Below are positions 1 to 8,320 of a stretch of 18,328 nucleotides of DNA, piece by piece. Source of the stretch: Ectocarpus siliculosus. Taxonomy: Eukaryota; Sar; Phaeophyceae; Ectocarpales; Ectocarpaceae. The DNA lies in assembly GCA_000310025.1 (NCBI GenBank), contig FN648069.1, positions 644,272 through 662,599 on the forward strand, written 5' to 3'. Position numbers and translations under genes: made by a program. Position 1 is the stretch's first letter; each line of letters begins with the position of its first letter. The notes beneath the pieces were generated by a model. It was not told where the DNA came from and ran no database searches. It saw only the letters and a list, made by a program, of their open reading frames with translations.

Positions 1-712
1 ATTGTGGGGGGGGGGGGGGGAGGCAGCGGGGTTAAGGGCCAACACTTCGGAGCCGTAACATTGACACGCAACCTTAAAAACGAACACGATCAAGGTGGAC
101 GGGACGGCCAGGAAAATACATGCAACAGAGCAGGAAACAAGATGGAGACTAATGCTGCAGACCCCGTCATTTTCTGCATTGCAGAGGGAAGTGTGCGGAG
201 GGAATTAAGAGTAAGAACAGCAAGGGGGCCCCTCCATGTTCCGCACTACAGTGTGCGCGTGACAACAACGCCAACAGAGGCAGAGGGCAAAAACAACACA
301 ACAACGCCAACGCGTTCGGCTCGCCGAGCCTCAACACCGTGCCCACGAACACGGACAACACGCTCCCAACGCCGAAGCTTACGCGTAAGCTGCAACACTC
401 GTCTCACATGGACATGGCAAGCATGCTAAACAACCGAAAACCGACTCAGGAGCCCCGCCGAATCACGTGGGTTTCGGGGTTTTGACGCATTCAGGAAAAA
501 AGAGTGGCCTGTCCCCACTCCGCTTTTTTCCCTCTCTTTTTTTTCCTCCTTGTATTAGGTGAGAATATGTTTCAAAAGGTCAAATACGCCCCCGGTTATG
601 CTGCGACCACTTGCGCTCCTTTCTGGGGGAGAATATTCCAAAAATGTTGGTCAAAACCGAATCGGGTGCCCCGTAGCTTCGCGTGTGTTTTGGCAGTCCA
701 CACGCAATGTAC
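1..712 (-). other. Intron 11, partial
   Basis: This is sequence after the last donor, running off the window. It has a poly-G run at 6-20 and no convincing exon on either strand. The short open frames here lack splice context or domain-like sequence. Confidence 0.5.
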
Positions 713-817
713 CTTCAGGTCAGGAAGCACGTCGTACCCCAGCCCGTTTTCGATAGTCTTCGGGGGCCACCGCCAGGCGGCATCCCAGCTGCAGGTAACG
801 GCCTCCTTGTTGGAAGC
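713..817 (-). CDS. Exon 11: ASNKEAVTCSWD... to ...VLPDLK
   Basis: 35 codons, phase 0 to 0. The acceptor is TTGTCTGCCCAG|GCT and the donor GACCTGAAG|GTACATTG. The segments KEAVTCSWDAAW and GLGYDVLPDLK look like the start of another repeat, with LPDLK at the position of LPAF/LPPF. The next exon must lie beyond the left edge. Confidence 0.8.
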
Positions 818-1008
818 CTGGGCAGACAAGACGCAAGACACCGACACACAGGACGCTTAAAAAAGCATCAGGCACCAAGCCTAGACACGGGAGGCACACG
901 CGCAGATCTCTTGGACGTCACAGAAACGACGACAACGAAAACGAGAGGCACGAATCACACATACAGAGCACTGCATTGTGCTGTGAGCGCTGATTTGAAG
1001 TGAAGAAC

Positions 1009-1110
1009 AAAAAAAAAAAAAAAAAAAAAAAATGTGTGTGTGAAAGCACCAGACAGTGCCTAACCAGGAGAGGCCCAAAAAAATAAACGAACGCAAAACT
1101 AGGGCTACAA

Positions 1111-1142
<32 letters not shown>

Positions 1143-1158
1143 CAAACAAATACAACAA
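1009..1158. repeat. Poly-A tract and CAA microsatellite in intron 10
   Basis: A run of about 23 A at 1009-1031 is followed by a short TG run. An ACA/CAA array follows at about 1109-1158, read as TTG/TGT on the gene's sense strand. The repeat makes long low-complexity open frames that are not genes. Confidence 0.9.
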
Positions 1159-1206
1159 CAACAACCGCGACAGCCAAAAACAATCCCGCCACGCCAACAA
1201 GCTCAC

Positions 1207-1478
1207 ATCGAACGTGTCCTCGCCCACGACAAGCTCGCTCCCGCCCTGGTCGTAGAGCCGCAGGTGCAGCCCGGAGATCTCCCCTCCGGCGATGTACGCG
1301 CGCCTCACCCCGACCGCGTCGGCGGCCTTGGCCGCCCCCGTCCCCGCGGCCGGCGCGTGTTCCGCTTCCTCGGGGTCCGGCCAGGCGTTGCCGTCGAGGC
1401 AGACGACGGCCCGGAAGGGGACCTTGCTGGGCATCACGCGCACCGTGAAGGACGTCGAGGCCACTTGCTTCCTGTCCT
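1207..1478 (-). CDS. Exon 10: KDRKQVASTSFTVRV... to ...GEDTFD
   Basis: 272 bp, which is two bases plus 90 codons. The acceptor is CCGACAACAG|AGGACAGG, chosen because it fits the phase of exon 9; the donor is ACGTTCGAT|GTGAGC. The segments FTVRVMPSKVPF and GGEISGLHLRLYDQGG align with the entry and D-strand motifs of exons 5-8. An Ala/Glu-rich linker (EEAEHAPAAGTGAAKAADA) sits between them. The acceptor region is duplicated 117 bp upstream. Confidence 0.87.
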
Positions 1479-1616
1479 CTGTTGTCGGGGGGGACGCATG
1501 AGGTGTACGGGGGTCGGGGCGTGGAGGCGCCGGGAATCATGGATTGGTGGGGGGGTGCTTTGTGAAGGACGTTGAGGCTGCTTGTTTCCTGTCCTCTCAT
1601 ATTGGGGGGGGGGGAT
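1441..1616 (-). repeat. Duplicated exon 10 acceptor junction
   Basis: The block at about 1445-1495 (exon start, acceptor, G-run) recurs at about 1562-1612, an offset of 117 bp. On the sense strand both copies share AGAGGACAGGAA.CAAG..GCCTC.ACGTCCTTCAC and an upstream C-run. The exon-proximal copy is the one in phase with exon 9. Confidence 0.85.
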
Positions 1617-1856
1617 TCGTGGATTCGTGAGGTGCACCACCGCAAGGGACATTCAGCCTACAAATGTACTTTGCTTCCTTCCGTATGGGTCTGTGTACGG
1701 GGGGCGTTCACCGACGAAAAACACCGATAGGTCAGCAAAAGGACTGCTGCCAATGCCATCTCAAAACAGTAAAACCGCGCTCGTTGCTGATCGTACCCGC
1801 TCTCCGCACTCAATCCGCTGCCCTCAAGTGCCGACTCTCCAAACACCAACACCACC

Positions 1857-1925
1857 ACTTACTGCGGCTAAACCAGTACCGATTCACCACACACCAAAAG
1901 GTCAACACTCACTGCCGCTAGTGTC
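1857..1925 (-). repeat. Duplicated exon 9 donor
   Basis: On the sense strand the true donor TAGCGGCA|GTGAGTGTTG is followed 50 bp later by TAGCCGCA|GTAAGTGGTG. Both are good 5' splice sites. Confidence 0.65.
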
Positions 1926-2108
1926 GACCCAAAGCGTAGCGTCCACCACCGCAAGCTCTCCGTCCGACTTGAGCGGCCGGTGCCACTTGACCACGGAGTC
2001 GTTGAAGCTCGCCGCCCCGGCAGCGACCTTCTCCCTCACCGGACCAGCGAACTCGGGACCTACCTCGCCCGCGTCGCCCGCGCTCGCGGCCGTGATTTCA
2101 AGAGTGAC
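1913..2108 (-). CDS. Exon 9: VTLEITAASAG... to ...LWVDTSG
   Basis: 65 codons plus one base. The acceptor is CCGAAACAG|GTC and the donor AGCGGCA|GTGAGTG. This is the only junction here not in phase 0. The leftover A joins AG of exon 10 to give lysine and a natural reading DTSGKDRKQVASTSF. The C-rich tract before the acceptor is the end of the poly-G element in antisense. Confidence 0.87.
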
Positions 2109-2131
2109 CTGTTTCGGGGGATGCGGCGGCG

Positions 2132-2433
2132 GAGGGGGGGGGCGGGGGAGTACTCTCATGTTTTGCATGCCTTAGCGGTTAGACCATTGACCACGCGTCC
2201 TCGAGAGGACGGAGCACTGTTCCCACAGGACCGATCACCGATGGCCAATCGTCGGATAGGGGGGGGGGTACTCATAGTCGTGCATGCCGTAGTCGTTAGG
2301 CCATTGACCTCGCATCCCTACAAAGCCGGGACGGAGCACGCCGGGTCCTCACCGGACCAGTCTCTCACATCACCAAGCGCGAAGCACCGTGAGGTACTCG
2401 GCGAGTCGCATGAAGGGTGCGCTGCATCCTGCT
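2132..2433 (+). mobile_element. Two head-to-tail copies of a poly-G/tRNA-like dispersed element
   Basis: A G-tract (2132-2149) leads a degenerate copy to about 2250. A second G-tract (2259-2268) leads a full copy to about 2433. Shared core: TACTCATAGTCGTGCATGCC, then an A-box-like TAGTCGTTAGGCC (2290-2302), then a T-arm-like stem-loop CCGG-GTCCTCA-CCGG (2341-2355), then a tail with TCGGCGAGTCGCATGAAGGG. The arrangement suggests a SINE of tRNA origin. It lies at the acceptor end of intron 8, antisense to the gene. Confidence 0.6.
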
Positions 2434-2786
2434 AAGGGTGTTCGGCATCTTGTGCTTCCTTGCGTACGGATGACAGCTGCGTATGACTTAATTTATTTTC
2501 TGGTGCTTTCACTTCCAGAGACAGTTATAAGCACTGCTGTGTAACTGCCTCGAGGATGCTTGACCATTTTAACACAACGTGGTGCGATCATTCCCGTTGC
2601 GCGGAGTGAGGGTTCTCGACCCCGCACAACATGATCTACTCGACCACCATTCATGGTTACCGCGAAAAAAAAAAAACAGAGGTAAAAAAAAACGGTAACC
2701 TGGTTGCCGAGTTCACGAAGTGAATTAGCTTGTTTACAACGTCGTTGCCAAGCGACGAAATCCCAATCCCGATGGCAAACACCGAG

Positions 2787-2880
2787 GGGGGCGGAGGGGG
2801 AGGGGGGGGGTTACTCATGTGTTGCATGCTATACATTGACCTCGCGTCCTAGAGAAGTTGGTGTGCACTCTTGGTCCCGC
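2787..2880 (+). mobile_element. Degenerate copy of the poly-G/tRNA-like element
   Basis: A G-rich lead is followed by TTACTCATGTGTTGCATGC and a shortened ATTGACCTCGCGTCC with part of the A-box region deleted. It has the same orientation as the pair at 2132-2433. Confidence 0.5.
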
Positions 2881-3047
2881 GGCCGTCACTCGTTATTAGT
2901 ATTCATGGTGGGGGACCCTGGCTGGCTCAGTACTCCCCGACCGAGTTTGCGCGGCAGTACTCAAGGGTTCTGGTTCTTTGGCACCAACAACCAGTTCATC
3001 GAGAAAAAACTATCATCACCACTACAACAACGACACCACAGCGTTTG

Positions 3048-3690
3048 ACGTCCGACACAAGAACGCCCCCTCTCCCACGATCTGCCCCTCGATGTTCGTC
3101 AGAGAACCCTTACCCACAACAACAACAACAACTCTATACAAGACCGACCCCTCTCCCACCTTCCACCCCTCGATGTTCGTCATGAAACCGTCACCGCCAC
3201 CACCACCACCACCATGACAACAACAACAAGGCCTCCTCTGCACCTCCACCGCTCGATACAGTACTCGTCGTGAAAGCGTCGCCACCACAACACGATGACG
3301 CTTCCTCTCCCGCCTTAAGAATCCCTCCACCTTCCCCATGAAACCATCAACCACCACCACCACCACAACAACAACACCTCCTCTCTGCCACCTTCCGCCC
3401 CCCGCAATTCATGAACCCGCAATTCATGAAACCGTCGCCATTACCACCACAAGGCCTGCTGTCCCTCCTGCCACCCCTCGCTACTGAATGGCAACAAAAA
3501 CGGCACAACGAAAAAACGCCTCCTCTCCCACCTGCCACGCTTCGTTGTGAGGGGGCGTCCATGAAACCGCCACCACCACAACAGCACGATGATGCCTCCT
3601 CTCCCACTTGGAACTCCTCGGTACTCATCATGAAACCGGCACAACGAAAAAACGCCTCCTCTCTCACCTGCCACGCTTCGTTGTGAGGGG
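3048..3690 (-). repeat. Minisatellite built on the exon 8 donor, with CAC/CAA triplet runs
   Basis: Sense-strand units carry GGCAGGTG(A/G)GAGAGGAGGCG followed by a GGTTTCATGA block. Donor-like copies occur near 3667 (true), 3606, 3532, 3470, 3390, 3310, 3158 and 3080. The best pair shares the block with exon sequence CACAACGAAGCGTGGCAGGTG at an offset of 136 bp. Pure triplet stretches interrupt it at about 3115-3131, 3190-3214 and 3350-3377. Confidence 0.75.
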
Positions 3691-3829
3691 GCGCCGTCCG
3701 GTTCCCGCAGGCGTCCATCGCCCCCAGGGAGAACGGCGGCAGGCTGCTCCCCGCATCCGCGGTGATCACGGGGCCGCTGTCGCTGTCGGAGGCTGGGGAC
3801 AGCAGCACTAGCTCCGTCGGCTTGCCGGG
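3668..3829 (-). CDS. Exon 8: PGKPTELVLL... to ...NEAWQ
   Basis: 54 codons, phase 0 to 0. The acceptor is CCCTAAATAG|CCC and the donor GCGTGGCAG|GTGAGAGAGG. It holds both hallmarks of the repeat: PGKPTELVLLSP and LPPFSLGAMDACGNRTAP. The donor end is repeated many times downstream in intron 8. Confidence 0.87.
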
Positions 3830-4740
3830 CTATTTAGGGAATATATGTTCGAGAGGCAAGGGGGATAAGCAATAGAAGAGGGAGAGGAGCAAGTCCTCGA
3901 TGATGACACATGAGAAACGGAATGGCACGCGACACACAAACGGGATCTGCACGCGTGAGAGAGAGAGAGAGAGTAAAATCAAGAGGGATACGCAAGAGCA
4001 GCTGGTAACAGTTGTTTGGCGTGTCTCGGTAAGATAGGGCAAAAATTAAGGATATTTAGTCCGGGCGCCACGCGTGGGAGGTACAAAGCAAGACGCAGAC
4101 AGACACAGCAAGAGAAGCTAACAGTATTGACAGGGGCACGACTCGACGAGGCGACACCGAACGGAGCACAAGGGGGCACACACATGGGAATGGAGAAGAA
4201 AACAACCACGTGCCATGTGCGCAATCGGAAGGGTTGCGGAGGGCACTCAACGATTTCTCTTCAAGAGGTACAGCAGCAGGGGACGGAGAGAAATGTCTGT
4301 GACCGGTCCGTCTTGTACAGGACCACAGACGATGGCGGCACTTGGTGTCGTCGAGAGCAACAAACTCTGGTGATCCAATTCAAGTTTCAATCTCGTTGCT
4401 CGTTGTTCAAATCATGTCCGCTCCCTCGCTCCCCCCCCCCTGCATGCGTTCTTCGATATTTTCTCCTCTCGCCTTGCCTGTACTTTTTGACTGCAAGCCA
4501 ATACTCAAAACACCATTTCGTACCCCCGGTCTTGTGCAGTTCACCTCATCTCTTCGGTCTCACCTCAAAAGCCGTGCTGCACCCCAAAACCGCCAAAACA
4601 CACGCCTTCCTTCGTCAAACCACCATTCTTTCGTATCTTCACCCCACTATCTGCGGCCTCACTTTAGAGAGCCGTGTCGACTGAACGTGTATTTGAAAAC
4701 CACCATACCGCCCCCCCCTTAGAAAAAAACGCAATTTCGT
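3830..4740 (-). other. Intron 7, 3' part
   Basis: No gene is seen here. It contains a GA dinucleotide run at about 3957-3973 and short C-runs on the plus strand at about 4432-4440 and 4711-4718. Open frames are short and lack splice or domain support. Confidence 0.5.
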
Positions 4741-4741
4741 A

Positions 4742-4930
4742 CCCCCCCCCATTCACCCTTCATGCGACTCGCCGAATACCTCACGGCGCTTCGCGCTTGG
4801 TGATGTGAGTGCCTGGTCCGGTGAGAACCCGGCGTGCTCCGTCCCGGATTAGTAGGGATGCGAGGTCAATGGTTTACTGCGATTACGGCATGCACGATTA
4901 TGAGTACCCCCCCCCTCCCCCCCCCCCCTC
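4742..4930 (-). mobile_element. Poly-G/tRNA-like element at the exon 7 donor
   Basis: Near-complete copy in sense orientation to the gene. The G-tract (C on the plus strand, about 4908-4929) starts about 15 bases after the donor. It is followed by TACTCATAATCGTGCATGCC, the A-box region, and a T-arm-like CCGG-GTTCTCA-CCGG (plus 4818-4832). The tail has GCGCGAAGCGCCGTGAGG and the CGAGTCGCATGAAGGG block, then a second G-run at 4741-4750. Confidence 0.65.
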
Positions 4931-4943
4931 CACAATCGCTCAC

Positions 4944-5108
4944 CTCGAAAGTGGCATCGAACGTGTTCTTGAAGACCTTCTCGTCCTCGTCCTGCTGCCT
5001 GTCCTGCTGCATGTGCGCCACCACGGTGACCTCGAACTCGATGGCGCGGGTGCAGTACTCCGCCGCTGACAGCAGGCCCGCCTGCTTCGGAACAAGCCGC
5101 CACGAATG
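4944..5108 (-). CDS. Exon 7: HSWRLVPKQAGLL... to ...NTFDATFE
   Basis: 55 codons, phase 0 to 0. The acceptor TTTGTCTGCGTCAG|CAT follows a strong T-rich tract, and the donor is ACTTTCGAG|GTGAGCG. A second in-frame acceptor (CCGAAGCAG|GCG) would remove the first nine residues. The segment RAIEFEVTVVAHM is a beta strand. The end NTFDATFE joins directly to PGKPTELVL of exon 8. A poly-G/tRNA-like repeat begins about 15 bp into the following intron. Confidence 0.85.
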
Positions 5109-5356
5109 CTGACGCAGACAAAACAACAAAGACATAAAAACAGAAACGTCAAAATTCCGAAAAAAACAAGTGTGGTGTTGTTGGCAAAACAACAGCTCAG
5201 ACAAAACACAGCAACAACGAGGAGAGTGAGAAACGGAAACGTAAAAAACATACCTGGTAAGAAATATACACAAGTTGTTGGCAACGAATAACGAACAAAT
5301 AATTGCTCAGACATTGAAGAGGAGAAACGAGAAACGGAAACATGAAAATACCATAA
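5108..5356 (-). repeat. Three-copy tandem repeat starting at the exon 7 acceptor
   Basis: Blocks beginning GCTGACGCAGAC (5108), GCTCAGACAAAA (5195) and GCTCAGACATTG (5305), plus-strand reading, each end in an AAACGGAAACGT/ATG-like stretch and (A)TACC. The first block contains the acceptor itself. Later copies are diverged. Confidence 0.55.
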
Positions 5357-6370
5357 ATACGTGTTGGTTGTTGTTGTCGCTGTTATAGGCGAGAAATGAC
5401 GAAGTGTGTATGTGTCTTCTTTATTGGCATCGACGCGGTAAGGGAGTGTGTCTTTGTGTGCTTTCGTCCCATCTCTTGTGATCGACGTATGTACTAACCC
5501 TACATGCTGGATCGGTCACGCTATGATGCTGGATCGGTCTCGCTGTCATAGCGTAACCCGTGCGTCTCGCATTTAGACTGCAGCAAGCAGTAGTCCACGG
5601 GGTACTGTACGCGAGTGTGCACGTTTCCAAACGGAACAATTGTGCTGGGGTATTGCCCGGCCATTGTTGATTTAGAGCGGAAGAGCCGATGGTTGGTGTT
5701 GTTTTGCAGGGGCGGAAACTGATTCCTGCCATGGTTGTTATTGGGCGGGAAGATTCGCCGTTTGGTATCCCATCGTTAGAGGTGAAAAGGAGTTGGGAAG
5801 ATTCCTGCGGGGGAAATGATTGATGAAAGGGTCTCATTTCCCGTCAGGTCAGGGTACATTTCCGAAAACAGGGTACAGCAGTTGTTGAGAAAAGTAGTCA
5901 TGGCAGGGTATACCCTGCGCCTTTTCGGACGCACCGGGGTGAAATTGGGCGCTGACCAATGATATGAGTGCATTTACTGCTGTTGATGACTGTGTGCCCA
6001 GGTGTGTCGCTTTTCGACCAGGGAACACCCTGTTGTGTCGTTTCCCAATAATTTTTCATTTTTTCAATCACGAACTTGGTTTGAAAAAATGATGGCGTGC
6101 GCGCATGCAGGGGACAGGTTCCGAGTGGCCCCGGATTCCGCACACTCTTGGCTGTGGAGCAAAATCTATTATCAAAAAATAAAACTCTAATTGATCTCAC
6201 ATCTGTGCATCTCCCCGCATTTCTACGGCACATTACACAACTACAGCAGTCGAGAACACACACCAAGACCATGTTATTCTCCCTTAGGTCAACCGTGATC
6301 GAAAAAAAAAAAAAAGCAATAGAAATTACCCTTTCCTCCAATCGAAAAAAACACAAGACCAGCCTCTCAC
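5357..6370 (-). other. Intron 6, middle and 5' part, with CAGGGTA motifs
   Basis: No supported exon. It holds repeated CAGGGTA motifs (5850, 5869, 5904), a perfect 16-bp palindrome at 5903-5918, a hairpin CAGGG-AACA-CCCTG at 6019-6032, and a direct repeat of GATGCTGGATCGGTC near 5505-5545. The 138-codon minus-strand frame at 5421-5837 has no splice sites fitting the flanking exons and no recognisable domain. Confidence 0.45.
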
Positions 6371-6592
6371 GTCATCGTACTCCAGGGGGCCCGCGGAGTC
6401 GCTCGTCGCCTTCCCCAGAGCCATCTCGTGCGTCGCGGAACCGGAGGAGGCGTGCTTGATGTCGAACGCCCCGGGCTCCGAGCACGAAACCGTCACGGAT
6501 TTGTACGACCGCATCGGACAGACGCACTTGCTCGCGTCGCGGAGCTTCACTGCGAACGCTGGCAGCCAGCACGGGTCTCCCAGAGGGAGGGA
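6371..6592 (-). CDS. Exon 6: SLPLGDPCWLPAF... to ...PLEYDD
   Basis: 74 codons, phase 0 to 0. The acceptor is AACATCGCGCAG|TCC and the donor TACGATGAC|GTGAGAGG. LPAFAVKLRDASKCVCPM matches, strand for strand, LPPFSLGAMDACGNRTAP of exon 8 and supports tandem domain repeats. The start of this exon is duplicated in frame 108 bp upstream in intron 5. Confidence 0.85.
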
Positions 6593-6705
6593 CTGCGCGA
6601 TGTTAATAAAATTTGGGGGGGGGGACGGGGGGGAGGGCGTGATGTCACGGAGCTTCACCACGAAGATGAGCAGCCAGCACGGGTCTCCCAGAGGGATAGA
6701 GGGAT
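6534..6705 (-). repeat. In-frame duplication of the exon 6 start
   Basis: The block GGAGCTTCAC...CCAGCACGGGTCTCCCAGAGGGA at about 6541-6588 recurs at about 6649-6698, an offset of 108 bp (36 codons). Both copies read GDPCWL...VKLRD on the sense strand, and the frame stays open between them. A long sense C-run separates them. Confidence 0.85.
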
Positions 6706-6944
6706 AGACACCCGATGTTGGTTCATTGCTGTTGACGTGGGGCGGGGGCGGGGGGGGACCTGATATGCAGAGTTAAATTATGAGGGATCAGCTCAATGCA
6801 GCATTTGCAACTAAGAAAAAATTCCACCCCCACTTTCCTGCTCTTCAATGACAACAAAAAAACGCACCATTCTATTATCACAACCCCGAGACATCGAGAA
6901 GCTCTGTTCTAAAAAAAGATAGGCACAACGTCGTGACTCTAGAA

Positions 6945-7070
6945 TACCCCCCCCCGAAGCATCGAGAGCTCACCACTACCCTGCTTTTCAAACAGGACAG
7001 CCACCAAGCGCCGAGAGGTCAATGGTCTAACGACTACGGCATGCACGACTATGAGCACCCCCCCCCCCCC
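6945..7070 (-). mobile_element. Two truncated poly-G elements in intron 5
   Basis: A bare G-tract end lies at about 6946-6955. A shortened copy at 7012-7070 holds the G-tract, GCTCATAGTCGTGCATGCCG, and the A-box region up to the CCATTGACCTCTCGG part. Each is preceded on the sense strand by a GTGAG(T/C)TCT..GATGCTT block like the true exon 5 donor. Confidence 0.55.
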
Positions 7071-7127
7071 TCAAAGCATCCAGAACTCACCACTTACATG
7101 GGCTTCAAAATACAACCAAAGGCGCTG

Positions 7128-7305
7128 TCAATCCCCCCTCCCGAAGTGCACCCTTCATACGACTCGCCGAATACCCCACGGAGCTATGCGCTGCGTGATG
7201 TGCGAGCCTCAAAACCCGGCGTTCTCCCGTCCCGGCTTTGTAGGGAAGAGAGGTCCATGGTCCAACGACTACTGCTTGCACGGCTTTGAGTACATCCCCC
7301 CCCCC
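7128..7305 (-). mobile_element. Poly-G/tRNA-like element at the exon 5 donor
   Basis: The sense G-tract (plus 7296-7305) lies 18 bases after the donor. The body follows with GTACTCAAAGCCGTGCAAGC, GTAGTCGTTGGACCATGGACC, CCTACAAAGCCGGGACGG and GCCGGGTTTTGAGG, then the tail CGAGTCGTATGAAGGG. The T-arm is degenerate compared with the copies at 2269 and 4742. Confidence 0.6.
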
Positions 7306-7323
7306 GAAGCATCTAGAACTCAC

Positions 7324-7455
7324 CGCGTCCCAGTCGTCCCCCTCCAGGAAGGACTTGGTGGGGTTGCCGGGCAGCACGGTGATGTTGCACGTCACGGCTA
7401 GTAGCCTCTCGGACTTGTTCTTGATCGAGGTCCCCTCCTTCGCAATAGCCACCGT
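7324..7455 (-). CDS. Exon 5: TVAIAKEGTS... to ...EGDDWDA
   Basis: 44 codons, phase 0 to 0. The acceptor is GTCAACGCAG|ACG and the donor TGGGACGCG|GTGAGTTC. It contains VTCNITVLPGNPTKSF, the entry motif of an Ig-like repeat that exon 6 completes. The donor-side block, with its GTGAG, recurs twice more in intron 5. Confidence 0.85.
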
Positions 7456-7848
7456 CTGCGTTGACGTTGACATTCGAATAAGCCATCCATCGGAACAACA
7501 TTTTCCTCCAGTCAAGTCAAGGCGCCTCCGTGTTTGATTTACCTATCAGCGACACTTCCTGTCTGCAGGTTAAGTTTGATGTCATGTTAATTTGTCACAT
7601 CCGCTACCGTGTTATGTGCGATATGGTTGAGATTTCGGGGTCCCCATAGACGATAGCAATAGGACGTGTTACGACGGGGAACCGGTGAGACATACATAGA
7701 GCACCGTGCCTCCAACAGGGGTGGTAGCTGTACACCGAGGCCATGATTGCTCGCGGACGGTACTCTTGTTACCGTCAGAAGGATCCCTACTTAGATACCT
7801 TAACACCGAGTCCGACGCCTGAACAAGCTCATTGCCGAAGTTGTATGT

Positions 7849-7866
7849 TATCATCATCATCATCAT
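7849..7866. repeat. ATC/CAT microsatellite
   Basis: Short run of about six ATC triplets in intron 4. Confidence 0.8.
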
Positions 7867-7904
7867 GAAAAAAGAAAAAAGAAAACCAACATACGGTGAC
7901 GAAC

Positions 7905-8320
7905 AGGTGCCTCGAGGTAGGTTTATCGAGGTCGGGGTCGGGACTCCTGCGGCTGTGCCCAACGACCCCGAACCGTACAACGGACGCTACGGGATCACTC
8001 GTCTCCATTTACCCGCTCACAAAAGGCCATGACGACACTGCCAAGCGAACAGGTTCTTGCAGGTAGTAGGGTGCCAAGGTCAAGCCTACTGCGGCTGTAT
8101 CCAACGTCAAGCCGCCGGACTCTTCTGCCAGGAGCAGCAGGTGTTTGGCGGTAGGATTATCGATGTCTACCCCAAAGACTAGAAGCTACTGGTACTCCAG
8201 TGATGATTACCCGCTCACAGGCAATGACGACGCTGCCAAGCGAATGGGTGTGTCTGCAAGTAGCTCTACCGAGGTCGAGACTACTGCTGCCGTGCCCAAC
8301 GCAGTCACCTACGCAGGTGT
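7905..8320 (+). pseudogene. Degenerate tandem coding-like repeats, plus strand, in intron 4
   Basis: Two main copies (about 8009-8130 and 8207-8320) are offset by 195-198 bp with an in-frame 3-bp indel. They read YPLTKGHDDTAKRTG and YPLTGNDDAAKRMG, then KPTAAVSN and ETTAAVPN. A third, earlier copy (about 7905-7985) gives VGVGTPAAVPND in a different frame. Two adjacent TAG codons break the first main copy at 8064-8069. I do not recognise the family. It looks like the wreck of a repeat-containing protein gene, or of a mobile element, inserted opposite to the host gene. Confidence 0.45.

Noticed and set aside
504-860. 118-codon plus-strand frame
   Set aside because: Antisense shadow of exon 11; no domain or splice support on the plus strand.
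881-1645. 254-codon minus-strand frame
   Set aside because: It reads exon 10 in the wrong frame and low-complexity TTG/GTT repeats. The correct frame gives domain-like sequence with matching splice sites.
2269-2355. Functional tRNA gene
   Set aside because: A-box and T-arm resemblances exist, but no acceptor stem or anticodon arm pairs properly, and copies are diverged. A tRNA-derived repeat fits better.
5421-5837. 138-codon minus-strand open frame as an exon
   Set aside because: No flanking splice sites of fitting phase, no domain-like pattern, and flanking exons 6 and 7 join in phase without it.
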